Shown piece after piece: positions 43,286 to 54,200 of a DNA stretch of 64,000 nt. The stretch comes from Muribaculaceae bacterium Isolate-037 (Harlan). GTDB taxonomy: Bacteria; Bacteroidota; Bacteroidia; Bacteroidales; Muribaculaceae. Position 1 is the first letter of the stretch. Each line of letters starts with the position of its first letter. Below the pieces are notes generated by a model. That model made no database searches, had not been told where the DNA came from, and worked only from the letters and a program-made list of their open reading frames with translations. The stretch is from assembly GCA_003762615.1 (NCBI GenBank), contig RIAZ01000002.1:248001-312000 (forward strand), given 5' to 3'. The position numbers and the translations under genes are program-made.

Positions 43286-44596
43286 ATGAAGGTAATGAAA
43301 TTTGGTGGCACTTCAGTAGGAAGCGCACAAAGAATGAAGAACATGGTGGCTCTCGTCGCCGCAGAAGGGAATGTATTGGTGGTGCTCAGCGCAATGTCAG
43401 GCACGACCAATAGCCTTATAAGTATATCACAAAGCATCCACGATTCAGAGTTTGGCAATGCCCGAAAACAGATCGATGACCTTGAGACAAAATATAAGAA
43501 CACCGCAGCTGAACTATTGTCGGATCCGGAACTTCTCGGCAAGGCGGATGCTTACATCAACAAGGTATTCTCTGACCTTCGCTCCTACGTAGACCGTCCG
43601 TTCTCTATCAAGGAGGAGAAAGAGGTGGTTGCATTCGGCGAGAAGCTCTCCACTAATCTTGTCGCGCTCTACATGAAGCAGCAGGGTCTTGACTCCGTGC
43701 TACTCGATGCCACTGAATTCATACGTATTGACCGTGACGGCGAGCCGGATCAGGCTTACATCAAGGAGAAGGCTAACGCTGTCATTGCAGCCGATCCCGA
43801 CCATAAAATCTATCTGACACAAGGATTCATCTGCCGCAATATGGATGGCGAGATCGACAACCTCCAGCGTGGCGGAAGCGACTACTCCGCATCCTTGCTC
43901 GGTGCGGCTCTCAATGCAGAGGAGATACAGATCTGGACCGACATAGACGGAATGCACAACAACGACCCCCGTTTCGTAGAGGGCACAAGCCCTGTAAGTG
44001 AGCTTCATTTCGAGGAGGCTGCCGAGCTGGCATATTTCGGTGCGAAAATCCTTCACCCTACATGTGTGCAACCTGCCAAATTTGCAAATATTCCGGTAAG
44101 ACTGCTCAACACCATGGAGCCGGAAGCTCCCGGAACAACCATATATAATGCTGCCCCGACCCACACCATAAAGGCTGTGGCGGCTAAAGATAACATCACT
44201 GCAATCAAAATCAAGAGTAGCCACATGCTTCTCGCCTACGGATTCCTCCGTAAGGTGTTTGAGATTTTCGAGAAGTATCACACTCCGATCGACATGATCA
44301 CCACTTCAGAGGTAGGCGTCTCCGTCACTATCGACAACGAACGCTACATCAAGGAGATCGAGAAAGAACTTGCCATGTTTGGCGACGTCACTGTAGATCA
44401 TGACATGGTGATCGTCTGCGTCGTGGGCGACCTCGAATGGCAGAACCGTGGTTTTGAGGCTGCTGTGGTCAATGCCCTTAAAGACATACCCGTCAGAATG
44501 ATATCCTACGGCGGTAGCAACTACAATATCTCTCTGCTGATCAGGAAAGAGGATAAGATCAATGCCCTCAAACTGCTCAGCGAGAACCTATTCTGA
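43286..44596 (+). CDS. lysC: aspartate kinase
   Basis: The product has 436 residues, monofunctional. The kinase domain opens with VMKFGGTSVGSAQRM, and GGSDYSASLLGAAL is the aspartate-binding site. Two ACT domains occupy the C-terminal ~150 residues (AVAAKDNITAIKIKSSHM; VCVVGDLEWQNRGFEA), which normally confer lysine feedback inhibition. It catalyses the first step of lysine, threonine and methionine synthesis. The lysA gene follows 17 bases downstream, so the pair is a lysine-biased operon. Confidence 0.93.
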   Translation: MKVMKFGGTSVGSAQRMKNMVALVAAEGNVLVVLSAMSGTTNSLISISQSIHDSEFGNARKQIDDLETKYKNTAAELLSDPELLGKADAYINKVFSDLRSYVDRPFSIKEEKEVVAFGEKLSTNLVALYMKQQGLDSVLLDATEFIRIDRDGEPDQAYIKEKANAVIAADPDHKIYLTQGFICRNMDGEIDNLQRGGSDYSASLLGAALNAEEIQIWTDIDGMHNNDPRFVEGTSPVSELHFEEAAELAYFGAKILHPTCVQPAKFANIPVRLLNTMEPEAPGTTIYNAAPTHTIKAVAAKDNITAIKIKSSHMLLAYGFLRKVFEIFEKYHTPIDMITTSEVGVSVTIDNERYIKEIEKELAMFGDVTVDHDMVIVCVVGDLEWQNRGFEAAVVNALKDIPVRMISYGGSNYNISLLIRKEDKINALKLLSENLF

Positions 44597-44613
44597 TTAT
44601 AACTATTAATATT

Positions 44614-45759
44614 TTGAAGACATACTTCCCATTGGACAGGCTTCGCGCCGAGTCCACGCCATTTTATTACTATGATATGCAACTTCTTGATGAGACAATC
44701 AACTGCATCAAGAAATCGGCTGCATATCCCGGTTTCTACGTGCATTATGCCGTGAAGGCTAACGCAAATCCGGAAATACTGAAACGAATCGCCGCTGCCG
44801 GCATGGGTGCCGATACTGTGAGCATCGGCGAGATAAAGGCTGCTATCGATGCCGGATTCCCGGCTCCCAAAATCGTGTTCGCCGGAGTGGGCAAGACCGA
44901 TGAGGAGATTGCCATCTCTCTTGAATATGGCATCGGTTGCTTCAATGCCGAATCCGAACCGGAGATCGATGCTATTGAGGAGATCGCCAAATCGCAAGGG
45001 AGAATCGCACCCGTGGCGTTGCGCGTGAACCCGGAAATCGACGCGCATACCCATCACTACATCACTACTGGGCTTGCTGAAAACAAATTCGGTATAGCTC
45101 TCTCGATGTTGGGCAGACTTATAGAGCGTTGCATCAATTCGGAATATATAGATTTCAAGGGATTGCATTTCCATATCGGTTCACAAATCACCGATCTCAC
45201 CCCGTTCAAGATTCTTTGCGAGAGAATAAACGCCCTACAGGATGAATATGCCGACGTAGTGATACCCACAATCAACGTGGGGGGCGGATTAGGTATCGAT
45301 TATGATAATCCGGATGAGAACCCGATTCCGGATTTCAAGCAATATTTCGACATTTTCCACGAGAATCTGAAACTCCGTCCGGGGCAACAGGTGCATTTCG
45401 AGTTGGGAAGATCCGTGGTGGCTCAATGTGGCTCACTCATCACCCGCGTGACATACGTCAAGGAGGGTGTCGGCAAGAAATTCGTGATTGTAGACGGTGG
45501 TATGACGGCACTCATACGTCCCGCACTATATCAGGCACACCACAAGATCGAGAACATCACCTCAACATCCCCGGAGATGGAACGCTACGACGTGGTTGGT
45601 CCGATATGCGAGTCATCCGACACGTTCGGTACAGACGAACTCCTCCCCACCACCCATCGTGGCGACCTCATAGCCCTACGTTCGGCAGGTGCATACGGCG
45701 AGATAATGGCATCCGGCTACAATTGCCGTCCGCTCCCCTCCTCCCTCTTCAGCCGATAA
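44614..45759 (+). CDS. lysA: diaminopimelate decarboxylase
   Basis: The product has 381 residues read from a TTG at 44614 (MKTYFPLDRLRAESTPFYYYD); no ATG lies nearby and the residues match the family. The PLP lysine is in HYAVKANANPE; GGGLGIDYD binds phosphate; CESSDTFG is the substrate-site cysteine motif. It makes lysine from meso-diaminopimelate. It is somewhat shorter than the ~415-residue average but complete in motifs. It is the last core gene before the AT-rich BREX island. Confidence 0.92.
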   Translation: MKTYFPLDRLRAESTPFYYYDMQLLDETINCIKKSAAYPGFYVHYAVKANANPEILKRIAAAGMGADTVSIGEIKAAIDAGFPAPKIVFAGVGKTDEEIAISLEYGIGCFNAESEPEIDAIEEIAKSQGRIAPVALRVNPEIDAHTHHYITTGLAENKFGIALSMLGRLIERCINSEYIDFKGLHFHIGSQITDLTPFKILCERINALQDEYADVVIPTINVGGGLGIDYDNPDENPIPDFKQYFDIFHENLKLRPGQQVHFELGRSVVAQCGSLITRVTYVKEGVGKKFVIVDGGMTALIRPALYQAHHKIENITSTSPEMERYDVVGPICESSDTFGTDELLPTTHRGDLIALRSAGAYGEIMASGYNCRPLPSSLFSR

Positions 45760-45781
45760 CCCTTCCCTAAATCTTTAAAAT

Positions 45782-45890
45782 TAAGCATTAACAAAAGTAG
45801 GCATTTTATAAGTTGTCGTTTGGAATAATTTGTTATAGTCTAATATTACAACAATCTTCAACCTATAAAAAGAACTTTTGTTAATGCTTA
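45782..45890. repeat. 109-bp element with 17-bp perfect inverted ends (possible MITE)
   Basis: TAAGCATTAACAAAAGT (45782-45798) has its exact complement at 45874-45890. Inside the arms a further TTTTATARGTTG matches with a two-base offset, so the arms extend to about 30 bases. It lies between the stops of lysA and the cysteine desulfurase, at the island edge. A bidirectional terminator with a large loop is the alternative; no target-site duplication is evident. Confidence 0.5.
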
Positions 45891-45907
45891 TTTCTTATCA
45901 AGAGAAA

Positions 45908-47059
45908 TTAACTTCTATTGTTATATTTCTCTATACTCATATTTTTTAATATCGATGAAATTGAATTTGCAATTTCAATTGCGTCCTGTTCAGAGTTTTC
46001 CCTTCCTAAAGTAATTCTAATTGTTCCTTTTGCAACATCATCATCTAAACCAATAGCCTTTAATACATGAGAAATCTGAGTATTATTACTATCACAAGCA
46101 GATCCCGTAGAAACAATTATTTTCTTTAAATCTAATCGGTGAAGAATCTGTTCACCACTAAATCCAGGAAATGACAAGCTGAGAAATCCAGGCAAATGAT
46201 TAATTCCATTTCTTATAAAATTAACACCTTTTTTTAAAAGGCTATCCAATAAAATACACTCTATTTTTTTTAATTTTATCTGTGTATTCAAAAGATTGTC
46301 AACATTTTCTTTCAATGCAATAGCCATCCCAACAACAGCAGGAACATTTTCTGTCCCGGCTCTATTTCCTAATTCTTGACCTCCTCCATTTAATAGAGGA
46401 TAAAGACTTACTGATCTTTTCTTATATAAAAAACCAACTCCTTTTGGTCCATTAAATTTGTGAGCAGATGCTGATAATAAATCTATATCCAAAGTTTTAA
46501 CATCAATATGAGTATGCCCTACAGCTTGAACTGCATCAGTATGAAATATCAAGTTATTATCGTGTGCAAATTTTATTAAACTTTCAATTGGTTGTAAAGT
46601 ACCAATTTCATTATTAACCATCATAATTGACATTATCCCATGCATATTTTGAATTTTATTCAAAATATTTGAAACATCAACAATTCCATTTTTATCAACA
46701 TTAAGGAAATGTACACTCCCACCTAAAGATTTAACTTGTTCACATGGCTTTAAAATTGCATTATGCTCAATCATTGAAGTAACTACATCCCAATTTTGAA
46801 ATATTGCATTTTTAATTACAAAATTATCACTTTCTGTTCCACCAGAAGTAAAAATAATTTCCTCCGTCTTTGCTCCAATACATTCTGCAATAATTTCCCT
46901 TGATACATTAACTGCTTTTTTTGCTTCTCTTGAAAAAGAATATAATTGAGATGGATTTGCATATATATCTTTATAGAAAGGAAGCATAGCATCCAATGCT
47001 GCCTCACTTAATTTTGAAGTTGCAGCATTATCAGCATATATATATTTTTTTACCATCAC
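45908..47059 (-). CDS. NifS/IscS/DndA-type cysteine desulfurase in the BREX operon
   Basis: The product has 383 residues. The opening YADNAATSKLSEAALDAM, the PLP lysine in SASAHKFNGPKGVGF (~200) and the catalytic cysteine in STGSACDSN (~320) are all intact. It removes sulfur from cysteine as an enzyme-bound persulfide. The start overlaps the small zinc-protein gene by four bases, which overlaps brxL, so it is the last gene of BREX operon 2. DndA plays the same role in phosphorothioate DNA modification. Supplying the Fe-S cluster or the sulfur substrate of BrxP is the natural inference; a general IscS paralogue is the alternative. Confidence 0.92.
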   Translation of the reverse strand: MMVKKYIYADNAATSKLSEAALDAMLPFYKDIYANPSQLYSFSREAKKAVNVSREIIAECIGAKTEEIIFTSGGTESDNFVIKNAIFQNWDVVTSMIEHNAILKPCEQVKSLGGSVHFLNVDKNGIVDVSNILNKIQNMHGIMSIMMVNNEIGTLQPIESLIKFAHDNNLIFHTDAVQAVGHTHIDVKTLDIDLLSASAHKFNGPKGVGFLYKKRSVSLYPLLNGGGQELGNRAGTENVPAVVGMAIALKENVDNLLNTQIKLKKIECILLDSLLKKGVNFIRNGINHLPGFLSLSFPGFSGEQILHRLDLKKIIVSTGSACDSNNTQISHVLKAIGLDDDVAKGTIRITLGRENSEQDAIEIANSISSILKNMSIEKYNNRS

Positions 47060-47265
47060 GAAAAAAATTTACAACCGGACTCCTTAAACTCTTCTATTTT
47101 ATCCTGAATATCAGATATGGAGCATTCAAGATAAATAGCCAAACATTCCAAACAAAAGAATGTATCAATATTTTCACCTAACAACTTTTTATTTATTCCA
47201 ATAGTATCTTTATCCAAAGACTTCTTTCCGCACATTATGCAGTTAACCTTTCTACTCATAGTCAT
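47056..47265 (-). CDS. small zinc-ribbon-like protein in BREX operon 2
   Basis: The product has 69 residues. Two cysteine pairs, CIMCGKK near residue 9 and CLECLAIYLEC near 37, are spaced like a zinc ribbon or treble-clef knuckle. It overlaps brxL by 14 bases upstream and the cysteine desulfurase by four bases downstream, so it is translated as part of the operon. It could be a sulfur-carrier or adaptor protein for the desulfurase, or a DNA-binding accessory. I do not recognise a named family. Confidence 0.75.
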   Translation of the reverse strand: MTMSRKVNCIMCGKKSLDKDTIGINKKLLGENIDTFFCLECLAIYLECSISDIQDKIEEFKESGCKFFS

Positions 47266-48685
47266 TTCTAATTAAAAATTTCGGCAAACTCTTTCCCTTA
47301 TATTGCGAATCAATCATACCTAATTGTTTAACAATAATCTCTCTCATTTTCACTGCTGGTCTCAGACAATATTTCATAAAATCTCGATGACTAATATCTC
47401 TTACGCTTCTTACATTTGGGAATAGAAGTTTCATATAAGCCGTTGTTATTCTTTTTATTGCCTCAGTATCCCTAGTATCAGCACCATTCATTTCATATTC
47501 CAATAACTCATCCACAATAACCCTATAAGAGGTATCATTTCTAAGCAAATGCATAATTGTAGTGAAATATTCTGAATTTAATGCCCACCCACATATTTTA
47601 AGACCTTCGTTCATTCTTGGTATTTCCCAACCCTTAATAAAACCATGAATACGATCAATCAATGCACTTTCTCTAAATACTTCAGGAAGAGATTCAAACA
47701 TACAGGAATATTCATCCATATTTTCTTGAGGTATATTACCAAGCATAATAAAACCAGCATCAGCAACATCATTTTTATCCCCAATTTTAATGGTTCCTTG
47801 CTCCATATACCCTTGTAAAGTTAAAGTCATTTCTTTTGGATTATCAAATTCTATTTTCTGCACTTCGTCAAAGGCAATAAAATCATGATAAAACACCAGA
47901 CCTTCTTCCCTTCGAGCAATGTCATAAAATAACTTTGCTCTTGTTGTTTTACCTGCTGATAAATACCCATATCTACTTAGATTTCCAAATAGATAAGACT
48001 TTCCTGTACCTTTAGGTGCCAGTTCTATAAGATTCAATCTTTTTTCAACAAATGTAAGAAGACGTTTTATCATTGCTAATTTTTGCTCTTCATTGTCATA
48101 ACCTTTAGCATTATAATCAATTGCACCCAATAATAAATCAATCCATTCATGAACATTAAATTCATTACGAACATCCTTGAAAAATTCCAAGTCAATATCA
48201 TACGGACAAAAATTTTTAAAACTAACAAGCTTAATTTTTCCTGGTATTTTATCTTCCGGATATCTATAACCCAATTCCACGACACCCCAAGATTCTTTGG
48301 CTTTTACTAAATCATCTTTGTATCGATTCCAGATAAAATCTTCTATCAATGTATCTTTTGTTGTAATGCCAAAATCTGGCAATGCAAAGTTTACTTCTTG
48401 ATTTTTTATACTAATATCTATTGATATTCTTGTTAGCAATTTAACTTTTTCTCCTTCAAGAATAATTCTGTTTTTTATATTAATCCACTCATTCTTTGAA
48501 GGTATATACTCATGAATAAACTGAGTTAGCTCATCCATATCAAAATTACCATCCTCGTCCTCAAACATTTTAAGGAGCCAATCACGAAGGAATGATGGCA
48601 AACTTAAATCTTTAAAGAAATTACATTTCTGTAAATCTTTATAGACTACCATATCATCAAAATATTCTCTAATTTTAGATTCCAT
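47252..48685 (-). CDS. brxL: BrxL, AAA+ Lon-like BREX protein, operon 2
   Basis: The product has 477 residues. The N-terminal segment KIREYFDDMVVYKDLQKCNFF is typical of BrxL; Walker A APKGTGKS lies at 223-230, Walker B FIAFDEVQ at 269-276, and an arginine-finger-like DRIHGFIKGW at 344-353. The C-terminus ends at about the length of the ~470-residue BrxL form; I see no Lon Ser-Lys protease domain, unlike the ~680-residue BrxL of type 1 BREX. BrxL forms DNA-translocating rings and is needed for phage defence. It is encoded 17 bases after pglZ. Confidence 0.88.
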   Translation of the reverse strand: MESKIREYFDDMVVYKDLQKCNFFKDLSLPSFLRDWLLKMFEDEDGNFDMDELTQFIHEYIPSKNEWINIKNRIILEGEKVKLLTRISIDISIKNQEVNFALPDFGITTKDTLIEDFIWNRYKDDLVKAKESWGVVELGYRYPEDKIPGKIKLVSFKNFCPYDIDLEFFKDVRNEFNVHEWIDLLLGAIDYNAKGYDNEEQKLAMIKRLLTFVEKRLNLIELAPKGTGKSYLFGNLSRYGYLSAGKTTRAKLFYDIARREEGLVFYHDFIAFDEVQKIEFDNPKEMTLTLQGYMEQGTIKIGDKNDVADAGFIMLGNIPQENMDEYSCMFESLPEVFRESALIDRIHGFIKGWEIPRMNEGLKICGWALNSEYFTTIMHLLRNDTSYRVIVDELLEYEMNGADTRDTEAIKRITTAYMKLLFPNVRSVRDISHRDFMKYCLRPAVKMREIIVKQLGMIDSQYKGKSLPKFLIRNDYE

Positions 48686-48701
48686 ACTATTTTAATTCAA
48701 A

Positions 48702-50981
48702 TTAAGCGAATAAATTTCTTTCATTAGAACCCTCTTTTTTTACTATAAACGATAATCCGCAAACTACAATATTATCGCCATCATATAGATCAAAAAGATA
48801 ATTCCCTGATTTTTTTATATCTGGGATTACAAAATCATAATGATATTTCACATCAGATAATTTTGCAGAATAAAATTTACCATTGATTAAAATACGATAC
48901 TGTTCAGACAAAGTAGAAATAAAAAGTTTTATCTCTGCTTTTTTCTTAAAACTAATAAATATAGTCTCATAGCCATCCAGTATATTACATTCAATTTTTT
49001 TATTTTTCTTAGTTACTTCTATTATTGGAATTGCCACTTCTTCTAATGTGGCACCTCCATGAACTTCTACACAAGCTTTCCTACCTCCTTTAAATCTGTC
49101 ATAATTAGCAAGACACCAATAACCATTTTCGGATGTTGCAAATTTAGGGATTTCATCTGAATCTGTCATTAAACAACATCTACCCGAATGTATTCCTTTT
49201 TCTACCATTTCAATTGTATTTTCACTCTCATTTATTACAGCAAGCCGACTAGAACCATAATCCGAAATTAAAAACACTCTTTCAATATTCGGATTACTCA
49301 GATAAACAACAACTTGTTTAAGCATATTTTCAATTAAATCCAATTCAGATATCAAATGTATTGGAAGTTTATTTTTTGTATAATCAAATCTATTAACACC
49401 TCCATGTTTTAGTTCATCGAGATCCTTAATATCCAATACATCAACACCATGTTGCTTAAAAATTTCTTTAAAATCTTTATTGAAACATGTCAATGAAGGC
49501 AGTTCGCATCTTGCAACATTAATTTTTAAATTTAATCCCAATTGTGCGCATTTTACTTGAATAAAACTCAAGTATTCTACACCCATTGCATCAACAAAAA
49601 AAGTAATTGCTTTTGAAAAATTTAATGAATTAACAAAAAAAGAACGTGGGTTCAAGCAAGCATTATAATCTCGTTCAATTGCTTGTTTGTCAACGATATT
49701 CTTATGAGATTCACTAATCAAATTAATTATTTTCAAATACTTATAATTTAAAAAATATTCATCTAACAAACAATTATTAAAATTATATTTCTGCATATAT
49801 GCTTTTAAATCCGGATAAATCAAATTTAAAATATCAATCAATCTTTCTCTTGATAAGACTCTTGAGTTTATGGCAATATGCTCAAATATATATTCCTTTT
49901 CAATCATGCTATTATCCGTAAGATAGAATAATGCATTATCCTTTTTAGAATATAATCTTTTACAAAAATCCACAATTTCCTCTGTATAATTAGAAAAATT
50001 CTTCAATATGGACTTACGTTGACAATACAAATTATTAAATAACATTCTATCCTTAATATCAAAATCAAGAATAGCATTAAATATTAACTTTGTAAAATCC
50101 TCTACACTTTTGGACTTCTCCACAACATATGATAAATAATCATTGGACGAAATACCAAAAGTTTTTATCGCTAGAAAAAATACCCATTTCTCATATTTTT
50201 CAGCATTTGCAAAATCTCTAACCCACAGGTGTAAATTCTGTTTACCTCCAAATTTCATATTAATAATATCATCCCATCCTCTTTCTGAAATATCTTCAAG
50301 AATATTTCCCCAAAATGCATCATTTTCTTCATCAATCCGTAATGTCGCAAAACGTGAATCTAATTTTACAACTCCTTCATAAGCAGAATTTCGTTCATGA
50401 ATTTCAAAAATACTATCAGGAAATTCATGTCGCTTGTGTTTTGTTTCAATTAAAATTTCATTTAATCCAATCAGTTCAATCAATTTAGATATTTGATTTA
50501 TTCCATAAGTATTAGTTTCATAAAACTTAGCTAAAGACTTATTAATTAATGTCAATTTTATCGGTTTGCAATCATCACACATCGCAATATAAGCTCCCCG
50601 ATCAACAATCCGAGGATCTTGCAACTTAATATATTGATCACATGCAACCAAAATAATTATTACTTTATTTTGTGGTACGATTTCCAATATATTTCGCAAC
50701 ATCAAATTCATAATGTCACTTCCTAATAATTTCAGAAACGTAGATATTCCATATAAAAAAGTAATATCTTTATTTTTGGAAATTGAATTAAGTAATTTAT
50801 CAAATAATGGCATAGAATCCACTGACGCAAAATCTCCCATATCAATAAATTTTATATTCCCAATTTCAAAATAATTTTTAAGTTCAACAAGATCGTCTGC
50901 CTTTGAAACATTAACAATACGCGGCATAATATCTGTAGAATTAAGATATTTTTCAATCTTTATTTTAACTTGTTCTAAAGT
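48702..50981 (-). CDS. pglZ: BREX alkaline phosphatase-like protein PglZ, operon 2
   Basis: The product is 759 residues from ATG at 50981 (MTLEQVKIKIEKYLNS); an in-frame TTG at 51059 could extend it by 26 residues. Phosphatase-superfamily motifs: AITFFVDAMGVEY (~460), VFLISDYGSSR, CCLMTDSDEIPKF, and the C-terminal VHGGATLEEVAIP, the PglZ HGGxTxEE signature. It differs greatly in sequence from the operon 1 PglZ. A gap of 235 bases separates it from brxC, containing an imperfect stem TTTTGGAG/CTCCAAAA (about 51158-51212), so it may have its own promoter or be attenuated. Confidence 0.88.
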   Translation of the reverse strand, partial: TLEQVKIKIEKYLNSTDIMPRIVNVSKADDLVELKNYFEIGNIKFIDMGDFASVDSMPLFDKLLNSISKNKDITFLYGISTFLKLLGSDIMNLMLRNILEIVPQNKVIIILVACDQYIKLQDPRIVDRGAYIAMCDDCKPIKLTLINKSLAKFYETNTYGINQISKLIELIGLNEILIETKHKRHEFPDSIFEIHERNSAYEGVVKLDSRFATLRIDEENDAFWGNILEDISERGWDDIINMKFGGKQNLHLWVRDFANAEKYEKWVFFLAIKTFGISSNDYLSYVVEKSKSVEDFTKLIFNAILDFDIKDRMLFNNLYCQRKSILKNFSNYTEEIVDFCKRLYSKKDNALFYLTDNSMIEKEYIFEHIAINSRVLSRERLIDILNLIYPDLKAYMQKYNFNNCLLDEYFLNYKYLKIINLISESHKNIVDKQAIERDYNACLNPRSFFVNSLNFSKAITFFVDAMGVEYLSFIQVKCAQLGLNLKINVARCELPSLTCFNKDFKEIFKQHGVDVLDIKDLDELKHGGVNRFDYTKNKLPIHLISELDLIENMLKQVVVYLSNPNIERVFLISDYGSSRLAVINESENTIEMVEKGIHSGRCCLMTDSDEIPKFATSENGYWCLANYDRFKGGRKACVEVHGGATLEEVAIPIIEVTKKNKKIECNILDGYETIFISFKKKAEIKLFISTLSEQYRILINGKFYSAKLSDVKYHYDFVIPDIKKSGNYLFDLYDGDNIVVCGLSFIVKKEGSNERNLFA

Positions 50982-51294
50982 CATAACCAATTTATATAAA
51001 TATGAATTACCTAACCCTATTTCATGTATTAAAATTTCATTTTTTTGAGAATTTTGCAATTATCTAAATTTTAATACCTCAATTGACATCTGCAAAACAT
51101 TCAAAAACGACTTGTTAAAGTTTATCAAACAACGTTTTCCTCTGTATATTTTAATGCTTTTGGAGCAAGGAATTAGCAGTATAACAAGTACACTTCCTTT
51201 TCCTAACTCCAAAATCATTCATTATAGATATATGATAAACATCAACAATTTATTTTGCTGATAATAAAACTAAAAATTTCACTATCACTAACAA

Positions 51295-54200
51295 TCAGCT
51301 GTTGATTATTTCAATTCCTACAGTCATATTATTTTTAATCATATCTTTCAAATATGATTTAACTTCATCTGCATTCATTTCGTCAATTTTAGAGAAAGCC
51401 TTTTGATAACCTCCTTCAGAGTATTTTTTCTCTGCCAAGCTATTAAGTTTTTGCTTAATAATCGTAATACTTGTCATCCAATCATAAGGAGAAGCAGATA
51501 TATATTTTCTTAAATATGTCTTCACTTCTTCAATATTAGAAAGTATAGTAACCAATTGTCCAATAATATGTACTCGGAAAGCATTATTACGCTCATTGGA
51601 ATCTGCAAGTATATTAAAAAATGTCGCATTTTCCAACTTAGTTATAGCTTCTTCAACCGATCTCATATCTGTTGGACGGTTCACCGTGGCAAATACTTTA
51701 ATATATTCTCTCAATTGTGATTCAGACAGCATACATAAGATTGGCATACTATACCTTTCTGACCAATCTTTAGGAGAATCTGTGCCAGTTTTATCTTGCC
51801 ATAATTGTCTCAACTTTTGTGATCCAAGTTGCTTTTTCAAATCCTCAATTATAGAAAACAACTGATTTAGATACAAAATTTTATCAAGTTTAAAACTTCC
51901 TATTGGCAACTTAGAGAAAATCTCATCAACTTCTATATCAGAGAAATCTGATAATTCAATTGCATATATTTCTCTAAAAAATTTACGTTGATTGTCACAA
52001 AAAGCAATAAAACTATCTCCATACTTTTTAATATACGAAAGAAATAATTGAAGTTTATCTGTATGCAAACTACCATTATTCATCAAATCAAGCAACATGG
52101 ACAGGAACTGCTGCAATTCTCCCACTTCATTTTTGACAGCTGCAAATGGAAAGCGAAGTCTTTTACATTTTTCAATCCAATGTTCAAAAGTTTCTGATAA
52201 TTTTTTTGTTTTACCGATATAAGGAGTTGAAGCAAGAATCACTTCATATTCCAATATCACTTCCGTAATTTTAGAATCAACAGTTTCTTTTTTCCAAACC
52301 CAAGCAGCGGCATCCGCATCAAATTTCTGGCGAACAACATTAATATATTGACCACCGTCTTCTATTTTTTCAGCTAACTCAGGAAGACGACCTTGTGCAA
52401 AAACTGATAAATATTCAATCATTCCTTTTTTGCAATTATCAATTGAAAATAATATTGCAAGGTCTGAATGAAGTTTCGGTTTTTCCATACATAATCTACC
52501 TATTTCAATAGCTATTTCATTATCTGACTTAACAGAATTTATATTATTAGCAAGGTCACAATATAATTTTATTACATGTGAAACAAAATCTTCTTCTGTA
52601 TTTATATTAACAGAATCCAAAATCCTATCTAATGTCCATATTGGAAAAATCAAGTGTTTCATTTTAGATCTTATGTTATCACGTGCTTGTTCAATTGTAG
52701 AACACATTGATTTTGGGATATGGAAAGCTGAAGATGTGGCATCAACAAATGCCTTCTCTTCCTTGCTCATCGTAACAATATATTTATCCCTATACCTTGG
52801 AATTGGAGTAATATCATTTTTTATCACCTCCTCAATCATCTCTTGCATTTTAGAGACACTTAGCTCATCTCTATTTAAGCTATCACTCCAACTATATTTT
52901 CCATTCACATACTCTTTGAGGATAAACCCCATTATAAATGCAGTTAAGTTACATGGTAAAAACGCAAATGGAGAAGCCTGTAACAATTCATAAATACGCA
53001 TAATTGATATTCTACCATCTTCATTCAACGTTCTCTCAATTAACTCTTTTACTTCTATTTTTATTTGAGAAATAAGTGTGCTTGGATTTTTTATCCAATA
53101 ATTCTCATTTTTCCACGCACCTGCTAAAGCCACTTCAAGTTTAGTGTTATTACTTGGGGAATTATACAGATTTCTTGTTTTTTCATTAACACCACATTCA
53201 ACACCAAGTTTTAACGAAGTCGACAACCACAAACTTGAAGTCACATTCATGTGTTCCAAACCCAAACGATATCGCTTAAGACAAATATGACGTAATTCCT
53301 CTATTAAGGAATCCAGATTAGCTAAAGTTGCACCATTTGGATTCTCTACATCGCAAATAACAATTCTGCCTTTTCCTATATTTGTCTTCCAATCAGAAAT
53401 AATCTTATTAGCATAATTTTGATATGTAGTTGCCATGCTTTTATCTTTTCCCTGATAATATGCAGCTTGAGCAGAATTATCTACCCATTCATCAAATTTA
53501 TTATCGGAAAATAAAGTTCGACTACAATCAATCACTATAACATTTGAATCAATGTTACGATTATACAAATCTATAATTTTTCGAGATATTGTGGTAGCCT
53601 CACTAGGATTTTTAGCAAATGTCGCAATTGCATAAATATGCCTATTATCAGATTCTGCCTTCGACTGAATTTGATTAAATTTTAAATCCAAATTAAATGC
53701 GGTTGCATTATCAATACGATAACGTAATTTCAGCATATTTGGAATTTCCAGAACATCATTAAATTGTTCTAATTCAATAATATCAGTTGTTCGTTTATTC
53801 AAAAACAACTTCTTCTTTTCATCAATCTGAGAAGAATCAAATTCGCCATTTAGGACAGCAAATATTTCATTATCACGTCCAATTTTCTTCTTAAATAATA
53901 CCCTATCCCTCACAAGTTTTTCAGCACAACGGGCAGCCTCTCCATTTTCAAGATCAGATCCTTCAAATACCATATTGATATTTTCTTCATTAGGCAATAG
54001 AATCTCAACTGCATAATTTGTCTTAACCGCTAATGCTTGCAATAACAATACAGCTTTAAGAATCCTTTTTTCGGTATTATCAAGAGTGCCAGCCAATCTT
54101 GAATAATTATCCAAGATTAATCTAATATTAGGAGTCAAAGCATCCCTATCACTTTCATAAAAATAACTCCACAAAAAATCCACTGAAAGAAATGGATTTT

